Assembly: GCF_001664485.1 (NCBI RefSeq)
Contig: NZ_CP013630.1
Location: 3,537,001-3,601,000, forward strand
DNA length: 64,000 bases
Reading direction: 5' to 3'
Origin: Rhizobium sp. N324
Lineage (GTDB): Bacteria; Pseudomonadota; Alphaproteobacteria; Rhizobiales; Rhizobiaceae
A program made the position numbers and the translations under genes. Below the pieces are notes generated by a model. The model did no database searches. It saw only the letters and a list, made by a program, of their open reading frames with translations, and was not told where the DNA came from. Shown one piece after another: positions 9,344 to 18,268 of the stretch (the first letter of the stretch is position 1; each line of letters starts with the position of its first letter).

Positions 9344-10138
9344 TCAGGCGAGAAGCCTGACCCGCGTTCCCTTTATCGTCAGAACGGTCAGTCGGCCGGT
9401 CGCCGAAACTGCGGTGTCGATGCCGATCCGTTGCGGGCCGAATGTCGGGGTTCGCGCCGGGGTATGCCCATGGATCACGAGGACCGGAAGCTGCGGCCCT
9501 TCATCCAGGAAGGGTTGGCGGATCCACATCAGATCGCTGTCCTTCTGCTTCTTGAGGTCGATGCCCGGTTTGATTCCGGCATGGACAAAGACCACCCTAC
9601 CCATCCGCAGCATGATCGGCAGAGATTCCAGGAATTGAATATGCCGCTCGGGGATCATGTTGCGAATGACGCGGGCAATCATGTCGCTTCCAGCCGCAGA
9701 CTGCAGCAGATGCTCGATATCGATACCGTATGAGCGCAACGTCTCCGTCCCGGCAAAGCCGAGCCATTCAAGAATGTGCGCCGGTTTGCGGTAGAGCTTC
9801 GCCAGTTCCGCGTCATGATTGCCGCAGAGAGCGAAACGCTGAAATCCCGGCGGCGGGCTCTTGCTGAGGAATTCCAGCACCGCACTCGAGTCAGGCCCGC
9901 GGTCGACATAATCGCCGAGCATGACGATCAGCTTCGGCCCCGGAATGCGCGCGGCATCCTCCTCGATGCGGCGATGCGCCTCGACGAGTTCGTTGTAACA
10001 TCCGTGAATATCGCTCATTGCATAGACCGCAGCGAATTCGCCTTCGGCAAAGGTCAGCCGGGCGCGTCCTTTGCGGCTACCAGCCAGTATCGGTATCTGT
10101 TGTCGCCACGGCCCGAGATAGTTAAACATGTAACCCAT
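9344..10138 (-). CDS. Metallophosphoesterase, serine/threonine phosphatase-like
   Basis: A 264-residue PPP-type phosphoesterase. The metal-binding motifs appear in order: SDIHGCYNE near residue 42, GDYVDRGPDS near 72, GNHDAE near 105 and a late HGHTP near 225. Such proteins dephosphorylate phosphoproteins or small phosphoesters, including diadenosine tetraphosphate. The sequence alone does not set the substrate. An alternative ATG lies 9 bases downstream of the chosen start. It is convergent with ugd; upstream is a long gene-free region that presumably carries its promoter. Confidence 0.88.
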   Translation of the reverse strand: MGYMFNYLGPWRQQIPILAGSRKGRARLTFAEGEFAAVYAMSDIHGCYNELVEAHRRIEEDAARIPGPKLIVMLGDYVDRGPDSSAVLEFLSKSPPPGFQRFALCGNHDAELAKLYRKPAHILEWLGFAGTETLRSYGIDIEHLLQSAAGSDMIARVIRNMIPERHIQFLESLPIMLRMGRVVFVHAGIKPGIDLKKQKDSDLMWIRQPFLDEGPQLPVLVIHGHTPARTPTFGPQRIGIDTAVSATGRLTVLTIKGTRVRLLA

Positions 10139-10784
10139 TTATGAGATCCGACAGCATGTGAGGCAATCGGAAAAGCTCCGTTTCCTGCCCATCCCTGCAT
10201 AGGCATGAGCCGCAGTGTTCAAAAAGAAGTTGGCCTGATCACGGCCTTGTCGAAATTGTAACCCACCCGGCGTGAAGAACTGTGCGGACGTCGCGGTGAA
10301 CCGACAGCCCCTTTCCCAGCGTCGCCGATAGCTGCCGGCACGGTCCCCTCCCAAGCGACATCGAATCACCTGATCCTCGCCTTCACGTGCAGGGAGCTTT
10401 ACATGCAACGTTCCCGCGACCGTGAAATTACGTTGCGAGAAACGGCAATTTGTATTCGGTCATTTCGCAAGCGCATCACGGTTAATATTGCGCTGTATTT
10501 TGGTAGATGAGGGTTAATTCGGCGTTAAACCATGTTATTCGTTCGCTCCGCGGCTGTGTCAGTCGCCAGTTCTCCGAGCTGGAGAATTTGCGGCAATCGA
10601 GTTTCCACAGGCGACACCTCCCAAAAAGCTGCATAAATCAACTATAGCGAGAGCCAAGAGAAAAAAATGAACGCTTAAGCTTATCATGCTTGACGCTACT
10701 GCGGCGGCGCATGATGATGGCGTATTGCGAGCGTGAATGACATTCCTCACCGGAAATCTCAGATCCAAAACTGCGGGGTGCAAA
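10139..10784. other. Long gene-free region with a CtrA-type box
   Basis: About 650 bases without a convincing gene. A weak 89-codon frame on the minus strand at 10139-10408 has unusual composition and no recognisable domain, so I do not call it. The right half is AT-rich compared with its surroundings and holds promoter-like sequence. It serves as upstream region for the phosphoesterase (left) and the KTSC gene (right), and could host a small RNA. Confidence 0.4.
10514..10528. promoter_or_regulatory. CtrA-type binding site TTAA-N7-TTAA
   Basis: TTAA at 10514-10517 and TTAA at 10525-10528 are separated by exactly seven bases, the full-site consensus for the alphaproteobacterial cell-cycle regulator CtrA. 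It lies about 270 bases upstream of the KTSC gene. A chance match is possible in this AT-richer region. Confidence 0.4.
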
Positions 10785-10988
10785 GTGGAAACTGCGGTTG
10801 ATTCGAAACTTATCGAGGCGATCACCTACGACGAAGACAGCCGGCATCTACGGGTCTATCTGACAAACGGTCAAAGGCGGGAATATGAAGGTGTCCCCAA
10901 GGGCGTCGTCGTCGGCTTGACGATGGCGGAATCCCCGGGAAATTTTTATATGACGGCAATCAGAGGCAAATATCCTCCCCGCCCCTAG
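10785..10988 (+). CDS. KTSC domain-containing small protein
   Basis: A small 67-residue protein (GTG start at 10785, with GGGG about 8 bases upstream; an in-frame ATG at 10737 would add 16 residues). It shows the KTSC pattern: VDSKLIEAITYD at the start, the basic strand RVYLTNGQRREYEGVP in the middle and a closing FYMTAIRGKYP. The domain is thought to bind nucleic acid and is found alone or fused to lysyl-tRNA synthetase. Its cellular role is not established. It stands alone, with a strong hairpin after it. Confidence 0.75.
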   Translation: METAVDSKLIEAITYDEDSRHLRVYLTNGQRREYEGVPKGVVVGLTMAESPGNFYMTAIRGKYPPRP

Positions 10989-11003
10989 CGATCCATCATT
11001 TCA

Positions 11004-11044
11004 GCCGAGATGCGGGACCGGCATTCACCGTCCCGCATCTCGGC
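11004..11044. terminator. Bidirectional hairpin between convergent genes
   Basis: A perfect 15-bp stem (11004-11018 with 11030-11044) around an 11-base loop, between the KTSC gene and the convergent esterase gene. There is no long T tract on either side. Confidence 0.6.
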
Positions 11045-11068
11045 GCCACCGACCGGCGGCCTCTTCCA

Positions 11069-11674
11069 TCAATAGCCACTGAAGAAATCGCGAACTGCAT
11101 CGATCTCGAGCGGCGCAATCTCATGGCCACCCGGATGCCAGACCGTCCTGACATCAGCGCCGCGATTTTTCAGATGCTCCGACAGCGCCTCGGTCACCGA
11201 GACGGGGGCGATCGGATCCCGCTGGCCGGCCGTCACCAGCACCTTTCTCCCCGCCAGAGTTGCCTGGGCTTCAGGCTGAAACGGAATGAGCGGGTGCATC
11301 AGAACAGCGGCATCGAAGATCCCCTTCTCGATCAGCACATTGGCAAGAATGTTTGCGCCATTCGAAAAACCGAGGCCAAGAACCTGGGAAGCCTGATGCT
11401 TGCCAGCCAAAGCCGTGACATAGGCGGCCATCTTCTCCGTTGCCCGGGAAAGATCGGCCATGTCGTAGACCCCCTCCCCGGTGCGCCGGAAGAACCGCGC
11501 CGCGCCATGTTCAAAAACGTCGCCGCGCGGCGACAAAATCGTCGCTTCGGGCAGCAGGCGCCGGCCGAAATCGAAAAACTGGTTTTCGTCGCCGCCGGTG
11601 CCGTGCAGTACCAGCAGGATGGGTTTGTCGGGTGCACCGGCATGCAGCCGGTGCACATATCCAGTGTCGGTCAT
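11069..11674 (-). CDS. Alpha/beta hydrolase, phospholipase/carboxylesterase family (MhqD-like)
   Basis: A 201-residue hydrolase. The oxyanion segment LVLHGTGGDE is near residue 22, the nucleophile elbow GFSNGAN holds the catalytic serine near residue 104, and Asp (GQRDPIAP) and His (PGGHEIA) complete the triad. It follows a ring-cleaving dioxygenase gene on the same strand with an 11-base gap. This pairing matches the hydrolase/dioxygenase modules (mhqD/mhqO type) that protect against quinones and other electrophiles. Function is inferred from family and pairing; the true substrate is unknown. Confidence 0.85.
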   Translation of the reverse strand: MTDTGYVHRLHAGAPDKPILLVLHGTGGDENQFFDFGRRLLPEATILSPRGDVFEHGAARFFRRTGEGVYDMADLSRATEKMAAYVTALAGKHQASQVLGLGFSNGANILANVLIEKGIFDAAVLMHPLIPFQPEAQATLAGRKVLVTAGQRDPIAPVSVTEALSEHLKNRGADVRTVWHPGGHEIAPLEIDAVRDFFSGY

Positions 11675-11685
11675 ATCGCCTCTCC

Positions 11686-12618
11686 TTACGCCTCGAGCGG
11701 CTGCAGGTGTTGCTCGAGCAGCGCGCGAAGATGGGCGTGCTGCTGCGGCAGCTTCAGGGCTTCGCCGAGATGGGCCGTATCCTCGTCGCGGTTAAAGCCC
11801 GGCTCATTGGTCGCGACTTCGAACAGCACGCCGCCCGGCGTGCGGAAATAGATTGCCCAGAAATAATCGCGGTCGATCACCGGTGTCACCTGATAGCCGG
11901 TGTCCATCAGCGCCTTGCGCACTTCGAGCTGCTTCTCGCGGTTTTCCACGGCGAAGGCGACGTGGTGGACGGAGCCGGCGCCGGGAAGCGCGCGGGCAAT
12001 GTTCGGCATGGTCTCCAGATCGATGAGATGCGCGCCGTTGCCGTCAGGCTTGATCAGCCGCTTGACGCCATCCCGTTCCTCGGCGACCTCGTAGCCCATG
12101 AATGTCAGGAGTTCGGCGGTGGCGCCTTCATCCCGCAGGCGCATGGCAACGGAATGGAAGCCGCGAATGGCGTGGTCCTCGCTGATGCCGCCATGGGTCC
12201 AGGCCTGGCGGGCATCGTCCTTGACCTCGACGAGCGCAAAGCCGTCGCCGTCGGGACCGGAAAAATTCAGGCGCTTCTCGCCAAAACTTTCCTCGTCCTT
12301 CAGCCCGCCGATATTCAACGTGCTGAAACGATCGCTCCAGAAGCCGAGCGAACCCTGCGGAACGGAAAACACCGTCGTGCCGACCTCGCCGGTGCCGGGA
12401 CGGCCCTGCGCCATCTTCGGAAACGGGAAATAGGTCATGACCGTGCCGGGCGCACCGGTCTCGTCACCATAATAAAGGTGATAGACGTCAGGCGCGTCGA
12501 AATTGACGGTCTTCTTGACGCGGCGCAGGCCAAGCGCATTGGTGAAGAACTGATTGTTGGTCCGGGCGTCCTCCGCCATCGACGTGACGTGGTGCAAACC
12601 CTTGATCTGATCAAGCAT
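11686..12618 (-). CDS. Ring-cleaving dioxygenase of the VOC superfamily (MhqO-like)
   Basis: A 310-residue protein with two tandem vicinal-oxygen-chelate halves. The first begins at IKGLHHVTSMAED and the second near AIRGFHSVAMRL. Metal ligands of the extradiol type are visible: the first His in GLHHVT, another in SVHHVAF, and Glu in VLFEVATNEPGF. The ATG at 12618 is preferred over the longer frame to 12714 because AAAGGGG lies just upstream and homology begins there. It is likely co-transcribed with the downstream hydrolase, forming a quinone/hydroquinone detoxification pair. Confidence 0.9.
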   Translation of the reverse strand: MLDQIKGLHHVTSMAEDARTNNQFFTNALGLRRVKKTVNFDAPDVYHLYYGDETGAPGTVMTYFPFPKMAQGRPGTGEVGTTVFSVPQGSLGFWSDRFSTLNIGGLKDEESFGEKRLNFSGPDGDGFALVEVKDDARQAWTHGGISEDHAIRGFHSVAMRLRDEGATAELLTFMGYEVAEERDGVKRLIKPDGNGAHLIDLETMPNIARALPGAGSVHHVAFAVENREKQLEVRKALMDTGYQVTPVIDRDYFWAIYFRTPGGVLFEVATNEPGFNRDEDTAHLGEALKLPQQHAHLRALLEQHLQPLEA

Positions 12619-12707
12619 GTGAAACCCCTTTCTTGCCCGCAATTCGCGGGCTTTCGATGAGGCTAAGATGCGCGCTGAACCTCCATGGGAACAGACCCCC
12701 AGATCAA

Positions 12708-12743
12708 AACGCATTGTCTTCTTTTAGTGAACGAAGATGCGTT
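12708..12743 (-). terminator. Hairpin just after ung
   Basis: On the minus strand, AACGCATCTTC (12743-12733) pairs imperfectly with 12721-12708 (one small bulge) around an 11-base loop, followed by TTTGATC. It starts 6 bases past the ung stop. The same inverted repeat could also act as an operator for the dioxygenase gene downstream. Confidence 0.45.
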
Positions 12744-12748
12744 GACGT

Positions 12749-13456
12749 TCACAAGTCGATGTCTTGGGGATCGGCCGGCAATTGCCAGTCGATCGGCGCG
12801 CGCCCGCGTGACTGCAGGAAATTATTCGCCTTCGAAAAATGTCCGCAGCCGAAAAATCCGTTATGGGCCGAAAGCGGCGAAGGATGCGGCGCCTTGAGCA
12901 CGAGATGCCGCGTCGTATCGACAAAAGTCGCCTTGCGCTGGGCATAGGAGCCCCAGAGCATGAAGACGACGGATTCGCACTCGTCGTTGACTTTGCGGAT
13001 AACCGCGTCGGTGAAGCGCTCCCATCCCTTGCCCTGGTGCGCAGCCGCCTGTCCTTCCTCGACGGTCAGCACGCTGTTCAGCAACAGCACGCCCTGTCTT
13101 GCCCAATGTTCGAGAAAACCGTGGCGCGCCGGCGCTAGGCCGAGGTCCGTCTGCATCTCCTTATAGATATTGACGAGGGAGGGCGGGATGCGAACGCCCG
13201 GCCGCACGCTGAAGCACAACCCGTGTGCCTGCCCCAGCCCGTGATAGGGGTCCTGGCCAAGAATGACGACCTTGACGCTGGAGATCGGCGTCAGGTCGAG
13301 GGCGCGGAAATACTCGCTGCCCCGGGGGAAAATCCGCTTGCCGACCTGCTTCTGCGTGACCAGAAAGGATTTTAGCTGCTGCATATAGGGGCTCGAGAAC
13401 TCCGTCGCCAAGGCGGCTTTCCAGCTCTCTTCGAGATTGATTGACGTATCGCTCAT
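12749..13456 (-). CDS. ung: Uracil-DNA glycosylase, family 1
   Basis: A 235-residue base-excision repair enzyme that removes uracil from DNA. The catalytic water-activating motif GQDPYHG holds Asp69 and Tyr71, and the DNA-intercalation loop HPSPLSA is near residue 195. Phe in GLCFSV stacks on the uracil. The start at 13456 (MSDTS) is chosen over an upstream in-frame start at 13495 because family homology begins soon after it. It is a full-length housekeeping protein with nothing unusual. Confidence 0.96.
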   Translation of the reverse strand: MSDTSINLEESWKAALATEFSSPYMQQLKSFLVTQKQVGKRIFPRGSEYFRALDLTPISSVKVVILGQDPYHGLGQAHGLCFSVRPGVRIPPSLVNIYKEMQTDLGLAPARHGFLEHWARQGVLLLNSVLTVEEGQAAAHQGKGWERFTDAVIRKVNDECESVVFMLWGSYAQRKATFVDTTRHLVLKAPHPSPLSAHNGFFGCGHFSKANNFLQSRGRAPIDWQLPADPQDIDL

Positions 13457-13691
13457 CGAGCAAACCCTTCGCATATGACGAAACAACGGACACACGGTTC
13501 TAACAAAATCGATCTACGCTGTAATGGCTGCCGGCTCTGCAATGCGTCTACGCCTTTGGGATAGACGAGAGAGGATTGCGAGAGGCTTCCGAGACACGGT
13601 CGTCCGTGTTTAACTATATGACGGCTTCGGTATTTACGCCGGCAGGCGGCCTGAGTAGAACCGTGATGATAAACCGGGGACATGTCTTCAG

Positions 13692-15116
13692 ATGAAATTC
13701 GGCACGAGCGGCCTTCGCGGACTTTCAGTGGATCTCAAGGGACGCGCCTCTGCGCTTTATGCAACCGCGTTCGGAAAATATCTGCTGCAGACCGGCAAGG
13801 CTGAGGTCGGAGATGCCATTCTGATCGGCCGCGATTTTCGCGATTCGAGCCCCGATATCTCGGGAAATTGCGCCGGCGCACTCGCCGCGCTCGGTTTCCG
13901 GGTATTGGACTGCGGCAACGTCCCGACGCCAGCTCTTGCCCTTTATGGCCTCGACAGCAACGCTGCATGCCTGATGGTGACGGGCTCGCATATTCCGGCA
14001 GACCGCAACGGCATCAAGTTCTATCGCCCGGACGGCGAGATCGACAAATCGGACGAGGCCGAGATCACCGCATTTGCGGCCGAGATCGACCGAACAGGCG
14101 AGCCCGTTACAGAGGCGCCGGCCCAGACCGAAGATCATCAGGCGATCTGCCGGCAGCTCTTTTTCCAACGCAATGCCGCCCTGCTGCCGCAAGGCGCGCT
14201 ATCCGGCATGAAGATCGGCGTCTACCAGCACAGCACCGTCGCCCGCGACCTGCTGGTTGACGTTCTCGCCCATTACGGCGCCGAGATCACCGCTCTCGGC
14301 CGTTCGGAGAGTTTCATTCCCGTCGACACCGAAGCCGTTTCCGACGAGACGGTCGCGCTGATGAAGCGCTGGGTGTCCGAGCACAAGTTCGATGCGATTG
14401 TCTCGACCGATGGCGACGGCGACCGCCCGCTGGTCGCAGACGAAACCGGCACGCCGCTGCGCGGCGACCTTCTCGGCCTTGTCGCAGCCAATTTTCTCCG
14501 TGCCGGCACGGTCGTGACACCTGTTACTTCAAATTCCGGCATCGAGGCCGCGGGCTCTTTCGCCGTCAGGCGCACCCGCGTCGGCTCGCCCTTCGTCATA
14601 TCAGGCATGGAAGAGGCCGTGGCAGCCGGCAAGGATCACGTCATGGGCTTTGAGGCCAATGGCGGGCTGCTGACCGCAACCCTTTTCGATATTAACGGCG
14701 GATCCGTGCGCGCCTTGCCGACGCGCGATTGTTTTCTCCCCATTCTTGCGATCCTGTCGCTCGCCGCCGCTCGCCGGCAGCCGCTTTCGGCCGTTGCCGC
14801 CTCCTATCATCTGCCCTTCGCCGGCGCCGATCGCCTGGAGAATTTCCCGGTGGAGACGAGTGCTGCGCTGATGGCGCATCTGCGCAGCTCCGATGAAAAT
14901 CTTGGCGCCTTCCTGCAGCCGATCGGCGAGGTGGCGGCGAAATCCGATATCGACGGCCTGCGTGTGACGCTGAAAGACGGCAGGATCATTCATTTCCGCC
15001 CCTCCGGCAATGCGCCGGAAATGCGCTGCTACGTCGAAGCAGGGAGTGAAGCCGCAGCCCTGGATCTGCTGAAGACGGGGCTCGCCCGAATAACGGACTG
15101 GGCAGACGCCCGCTAA
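13692..15116 (+). CDS. Phosphomannomutase (NoeK-like)
   Basis: A 474-residue alpha-D-phosphohexomutase converting mannose-6-phosphate to mannose-1-phosphate. The phosphoserine loop is MVTGSHIP with Ser99, the metal-binding loop is STDGDGDRP near residue 238, and the sugar-specificity and phosphate-binding loops follow (MGFEANGG; RPSGNAPEMRCYVE). It is 37 bases upstream of a mannose-1-phosphate guanylyltransferase gene on the same strand. Together they make GDP-mannose, as noeK/noeJ do in other rhizobia. The sequence is more similar in plan to phosphomannomutase than to phosphoglucosamine mutase, judged from context. Confidence 0.9.
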   Translation: MKFGTSGLRGLSVDLKGRASALYATAFGKYLLQTGKAEVGDAILIGRDFRDSSPDISGNCAGALAALGFRVLDCGNVPTPALALYGLDSNAACLMVTGSHIPADRNGIKFYRPDGEIDKSDEAEITAFAAEIDRTGEPVTEAPAQTEDHQAICRQLFFQRNAALLPQGALSGMKIGVYQHSTVARDLLVDVLAHYGAEITALGRSESFIPVDTEAVSDETVALMKRWVSEHKFDAIVSTDGDGDRPLVADETGTPLRGDLLGLVAANFLRAGTVVTPVTSNSGIEAAGSFAVRRTRVGSPFVISGMEEAVAAGKDHVMGFEANGGLLTATLFDINGGSVRALPTRDCFLPILAILSLAAARRQPLSAVAASYHLPFAGADRLENFPVETSAALMAHLRSSDENLGAFLQPIGEVAAKSDIDGLRVTLKDGRIIHFRPSGNAPEMRCYVEAGSEAAALDLLKTGLARITDWADAR

Positions 15117-15153
15117 ACATGCCACGAACAAGCTTTTTTCAAGGAACCCGCCT

Positions 15154-16581
15154 ATGACGCAGAAAATCGTTCCCGTGATCATGGCCGGCGGCAAAGGCAC
15201 GCGGCTCTGGCCGCTTTCCCGTGCCACCGCCCCGAAACAGTTCATCCAGTTCGTCGGCAACAAGACGCTGTTTCAGGATACGCTCGAACGTGTTTCCAAC
15301 CCGGAGCTCTATGAAGCGCCGATCGTCGTCACCAATGAGGAATTTCGCTTCCTCGTTGCCGAGCAGGCCCGCGCGCTGGCTGTCCCGCTCGCCGCCGTGC
15401 TGCTCGAACCGGTCGCCCGCAACACCGCCGCAGCGGTGGCCGCCGCCGCCACCCATGCTGCCGAGCTTTTCGGCAAGGATACCATCATCCAGATGCTCGC
15501 CTCCGATCACGAGATCCTCGCCGACGCGAGCTATTTCGATTGCATCCGCATCGCCCGAAATGCCGCAGCCGATGGCAAGCTCGTCACTTTCGGCATCAGC
15601 CCGACCGAGCCTGCCACCGGTTACGGCTATATCGAAATCGGCGATGCGCTCGAAAACGGCGCCCATAAGGTCAGCCGTTTTGTGGAAAAACCGGCATTGG
15701 AAAAGGCCGAGAAAATGCTCGCCGACGGCGGCTTCTACTGGAACTCCGGCATCTTCATGTTCCCGGTGGCGGAGCTCATCGCCGAACTGCAGGAATATGC
15801 GCCGGATGTGCTGAAGGCGGCGAGCAAGGCCGTTTCCAAGGCAAGCCGCGACCTCGACTTTACCCGCCTCGACGCCGATCATTTCGCCAAGAGCCCCGAT
15901 ATCTCCATCGACTACGCGATCATGGAAAAGACTTCCAAGGCCGCCGTGGTCCCCTCGCCGTTCAAATGGTCTGATATGGGAAGCTGGGATGCTGTCTGGA
16001 AATCAGGCGCCCGCGACGACAACGGCAATGTCGCCGCTGCAAACACCACCGTCGTCAATACCCGCAACTCGCTGGTAATGACCCACGGCGTGCATCTTGC
16101 CGTCCAGGGCATGGAGGATGTCGCCGTTATCGCCAGCGAGGACGCCGTCTATGTCGGACCGCTCAAAGACAGCCAGAATGTCGGGCAATTGGTCAAGATG
16201 CTGGCCTCTTCGTCGGCGACGGCGAAATTCACCGAAACCCACCCGACATCCTATCGGCCCTGGGGCGGCTATACCTCGATCTTCAACGGCGATCGTTTCC
16301 AGGTGAAGCGCATCTTCGTGACCCCGGGCAAGAAGCTTTCGCTGCAGAAACACCACCATCGCTCCGAACACTGGGTCGTCGTCAAGGGAACGGCCGAGGT
16401 GACGGTCGGCGAGACCGTGCGAATGCTGCGCGAGAACGAAAGCGTCTATATCCCGCTCGGCGAAGTCCACCGTCTCGCCAATCCCGGCAAGATCGTCCTC
16501 GAGCTCATCGAGGTGCAGACGGGCTCCTATCTCGGCGAGGACGACATCATCCGCATCGTCGATGAATTCGGAAGAACGTAA
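15154..16581 (+). CDS. Mannose-1-phosphate guanylyltransferase / mannose-6-phosphate isomerase (NoeJ/ManC-like)
   Basis: A 475-residue bifunctional enzyme. The N-terminal nucleotidyltransferase has the GGKGTRLWPLSR signature at residues 11-22 and a FVEKP motif near residue 174. The C-terminal cupin-type isomerase domain starts around residue 365 (RPWGGYTSI) and has the metal ligand run KHHHRSEHWVVV. It makes GDP-mannose from mannose-1-phosphate and GTP, following the phosphomannomutase gene immediately upstream. AAGGAA precedes the ATG. Confidence 0.95.
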   Translation: MTQKIVPVIMAGGKGTRLWPLSRATAPKQFIQFVGNKTLFQDTLERVSNPELYEAPIVVTNEEFRFLVAEQARALAVPLAAVLLEPVARNTAAAVAAAATHAAELFGKDTIIQMLASDHEILADASYFDCIRIARNAAADGKLVTFGISPTEPATGYGYIEIGDALENGAHKVSRFVEKPALEKAEKMLADGGFYWNSGIFMFPVAELIAELQEYAPDVLKAASKAVSKASRDLDFTRLDADHFAKSPDISIDYAIMEKTSKAAVVPSPFKWSDMGSWDAVWKSGARDDNGNVAAANTTVVNTRNSLVMTHGVHLAVQGMEDVAVIASEDAVYVGPLKDSQNVGQLVKMLASSSATAKFTETHPTSYRPWGGYTSIFNGDRFQVKRIFVTPGKKLSLQKHHHRSEHWVVVKGTAEVTVGETVRMLRENESVYIPLGEVHRLANPGKIVLELIEVQTGSYLGEDDIIRIVDEFGRT

Positions 16582-16710
16582 CGTCGCCGCCGGACTGGCC
16601 GGTCCCGAACAATGGGCCGCCTTTTCCGGCGCGACCGCCATCGCTGTTGAACTCGCTATCGGAAATCTCGTAGAATGGATGTACCGAAAGTCATGACCGG
16701 AGATTCCTTG

Positions 16711-17016
16711 ATGCGTATCTTGCCCGCCCTCGCCGGACTTCTTGCGATCATGGCACCGGGAATGGCGTTGGCCGAACCCGGAAAGATGCGGACCGCAAGC
16801 GAGGCTGAAATCCGCGAGCATCTGCCGGGCACGTCGGAGCTGAAAGAAAGCAGCAACGGTTACGAATATCGCCAGGGCAACAGGAATGGCTACAAAATAA
16901 CCAATGGCCAGGTGTGCGTCCGGTTTCCCAACAAGTCGACCGACTGCGTCAGCGTGAAGACCGACGGCGAGAAATTTCAGATGATCGACAAGAAAGGCGG
17001 CAGGACGAAATTTTGA
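16711..17016 (+). CDS. Small secreted protein of unknown function
   Basis: About 101 residues. The ATG at 16711 starts a clean signal peptide (MRILPALAG, cleavage near ALA) with GGAG upstream; in-frame ATGs at 16675 and 16693 are less likely. The mature part is charged, ending in a basic GGRTKF tail, with two cysteines (CVRF and TDCVS) that may form a disulphide. I do not recognise the family. It is convergent with the following gene, with a gap of 14 bases and no terminator hairpin between them. Confidence 0.7.
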   Translation: MRILPALAGLLAIMAPGMALAEPGKMRTASEAEIREHLPGTSELKESSNGYEYRQGNRNGYKITNGQVCVRFPNKSTDCVSVKTDGEKFQMIDKKGGRTKF

Positions 17017-17030
17017 CTTTGCCCGGCAGC

Positions 17031-17987
17031 CTATTCTGCCGGTGCAGGTTCACCGTCCCTGTCGAGAACGAATTCGGCGATCAGACCGGAATGGTTAGAG
17101 CCAAGATTGTCATCGAGACGTCTCAGCGATGTCAGATGAAGCGGCGGGCGCACAAATATATGGTCGATGGCGATCCCCAATGAGCCGGCAGCAATCGGCC
17201 ATGTCGCCGGTTCGGGCGCGATCATCTTCAGTCCCTGTTTGCGCAGGAAAGCCTGGATGCTCGGGGCGATCGACGAAGAGTTGAAATCACCTGACAGCAC
17301 CAGAGGGCCCTCGATCGAACCAAGCGCTTTGGCGAGATCTTCCAATTCAGCCATCTGGAAATCGTCGAAATATGGCTTGGTCAGATGCGCCGAAACCAGA
17401 TTGATGGTTTCGCCGCCGAAGTCGACGCTCGATATAACCAGCCTGTCTTTTCGCAGGCTGCCCATGCTTGCGACCTGCCGGTTGACGAACGGCCGTTTGG
17501 ACAGCACCAGCGTATCGCAGGCATCCTTCCCGGTGTCGCAACCGATATGATAGGGATAGGCCTTGAACAATTGCTGCAGATGGAAGGTCAGCGGCTTGGC
17601 TTCGAGCAAATTGACGACATCGGCATTCGACGCGATCACCATGTCGGTGATGGCGGTCGAGTTTTTCCAGTTGTCGATCGCAATGTTGAACGACATCAGA
17701 CGAAAAAGCGGCGGCCTGTCCGTGTTTGCGTCATCCTCGGAAAACTCGCGTAGCATGACGACGCCGTGAGCGACGAGAACAAGCGAGACAAACAGAAGAA
17801 CGAAGCCGTAAGTGTGTCGCCTGACAGCCAGAATGATCAGGCTGGCGGCAACAAAGAGGACGCCGAAGTGGACCTGGAAGCTGTAGAGAAAGGACAGCAG
17901 CCAGAAGTTCGTGACATAGCGTAAGGACACGATCGCGATGGCAACGGTCAGAAACGCGCAGAGAATCCAATAAATTATCTCTCTCAT
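17031..17987 (-). CDS. Membrane-anchored endonuclease/exonuclease/phosphatase-family hydrolase
   Basis: About 318 residues. Three hydrophobic segments occupy the first ~90 residues (IIYWILCAFLTVAIAI, then two more). The EEP domain follows, with the first motif MSFNIAIDN, an NLLEAKPLTF glutamate motif, SGDFNS near residue 245 and a late DHIFVR histidine motif. The start at 17987 is chosen because the first membrane segment begins at once; an upstream ATG at 18047 adds an unlikely leader. Proteins of this design include periplasm-facing phosphoesterases and nucleases; the substrate is not predictable. Confidence 0.85.
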   Translation of the reverse strand: MREIIYWILCAFLTVAIAIVSLRYVTNFWLLSFLYSFQVHFGVLFVAASLIILAVRRHTYGFVLLFVSLVLVAHGVVMLREFSEDDANTDRPPLFRLMSFNIAIDNWKNSTAITDMVIASNADVVNLLEAKPLTFHLQQLFKAYPYHIGCDTGKDACDTLVLSKRPFVNRQVASMGSLRKDRLVISSVDFGGETINLVSAHLTKPYFDDFQMAELEDLAKALGSIEGPLVLSGDFNSSSIAPSIQAFLRKQGLKMIAPEPATWPIAAGSLGIAIDHIFVRPPLHLTSLRRLDDNLGSNHSGLIAEFVLDRDGEPAPAE

Positions 17988-18037
17988 CGATCCTGACCTG
18001 CTTGCAGACGACACGCCGGCCATAACATGCAGGCCGA

Positions 18038-18056
18038 CATGTTGCAACGCAGCATG
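18038..18056. promoter_or_regulatory. Near copy of the ugd-upstream dyad
   Basis: CATGTTGCAACGCAGCATG matches the dyad at 7878-7896 at 17 of 19 positions and keeps the same symmetry. It lies about 50 bases upstream of the EEP hydrolase gene on the minus strand. Two similar dyads upstream of separate genes 10 kb apart suggest a shared regulator. Confidence 0.45.
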
Positions 18057-18268
18057 ACAGCCGATGGCCGCGGCCGGCCTTCGGACGATATCGACGGCCC
18101 GCCGTCATCCGGCCGGACAAGGGACTGATAAACCGACGACCGCAACCATGGCGGCCGCGGCCTTCTCTTTCAAAGATCTATCGACTCGGCCTCTTCTTAT
18201 CTTGTAAGTGGGGGCACGCGATACGGAATCGGCTTTTGCCGTCGGCAGTGAGCCGAAAGAAGGTGGGA

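Noticed and set aside
10139..10408. 89-codon minus-strand frame in the gene-free region
   Set aside because: No ribosome-binding site, no domain, composition not like neighbouring genes.
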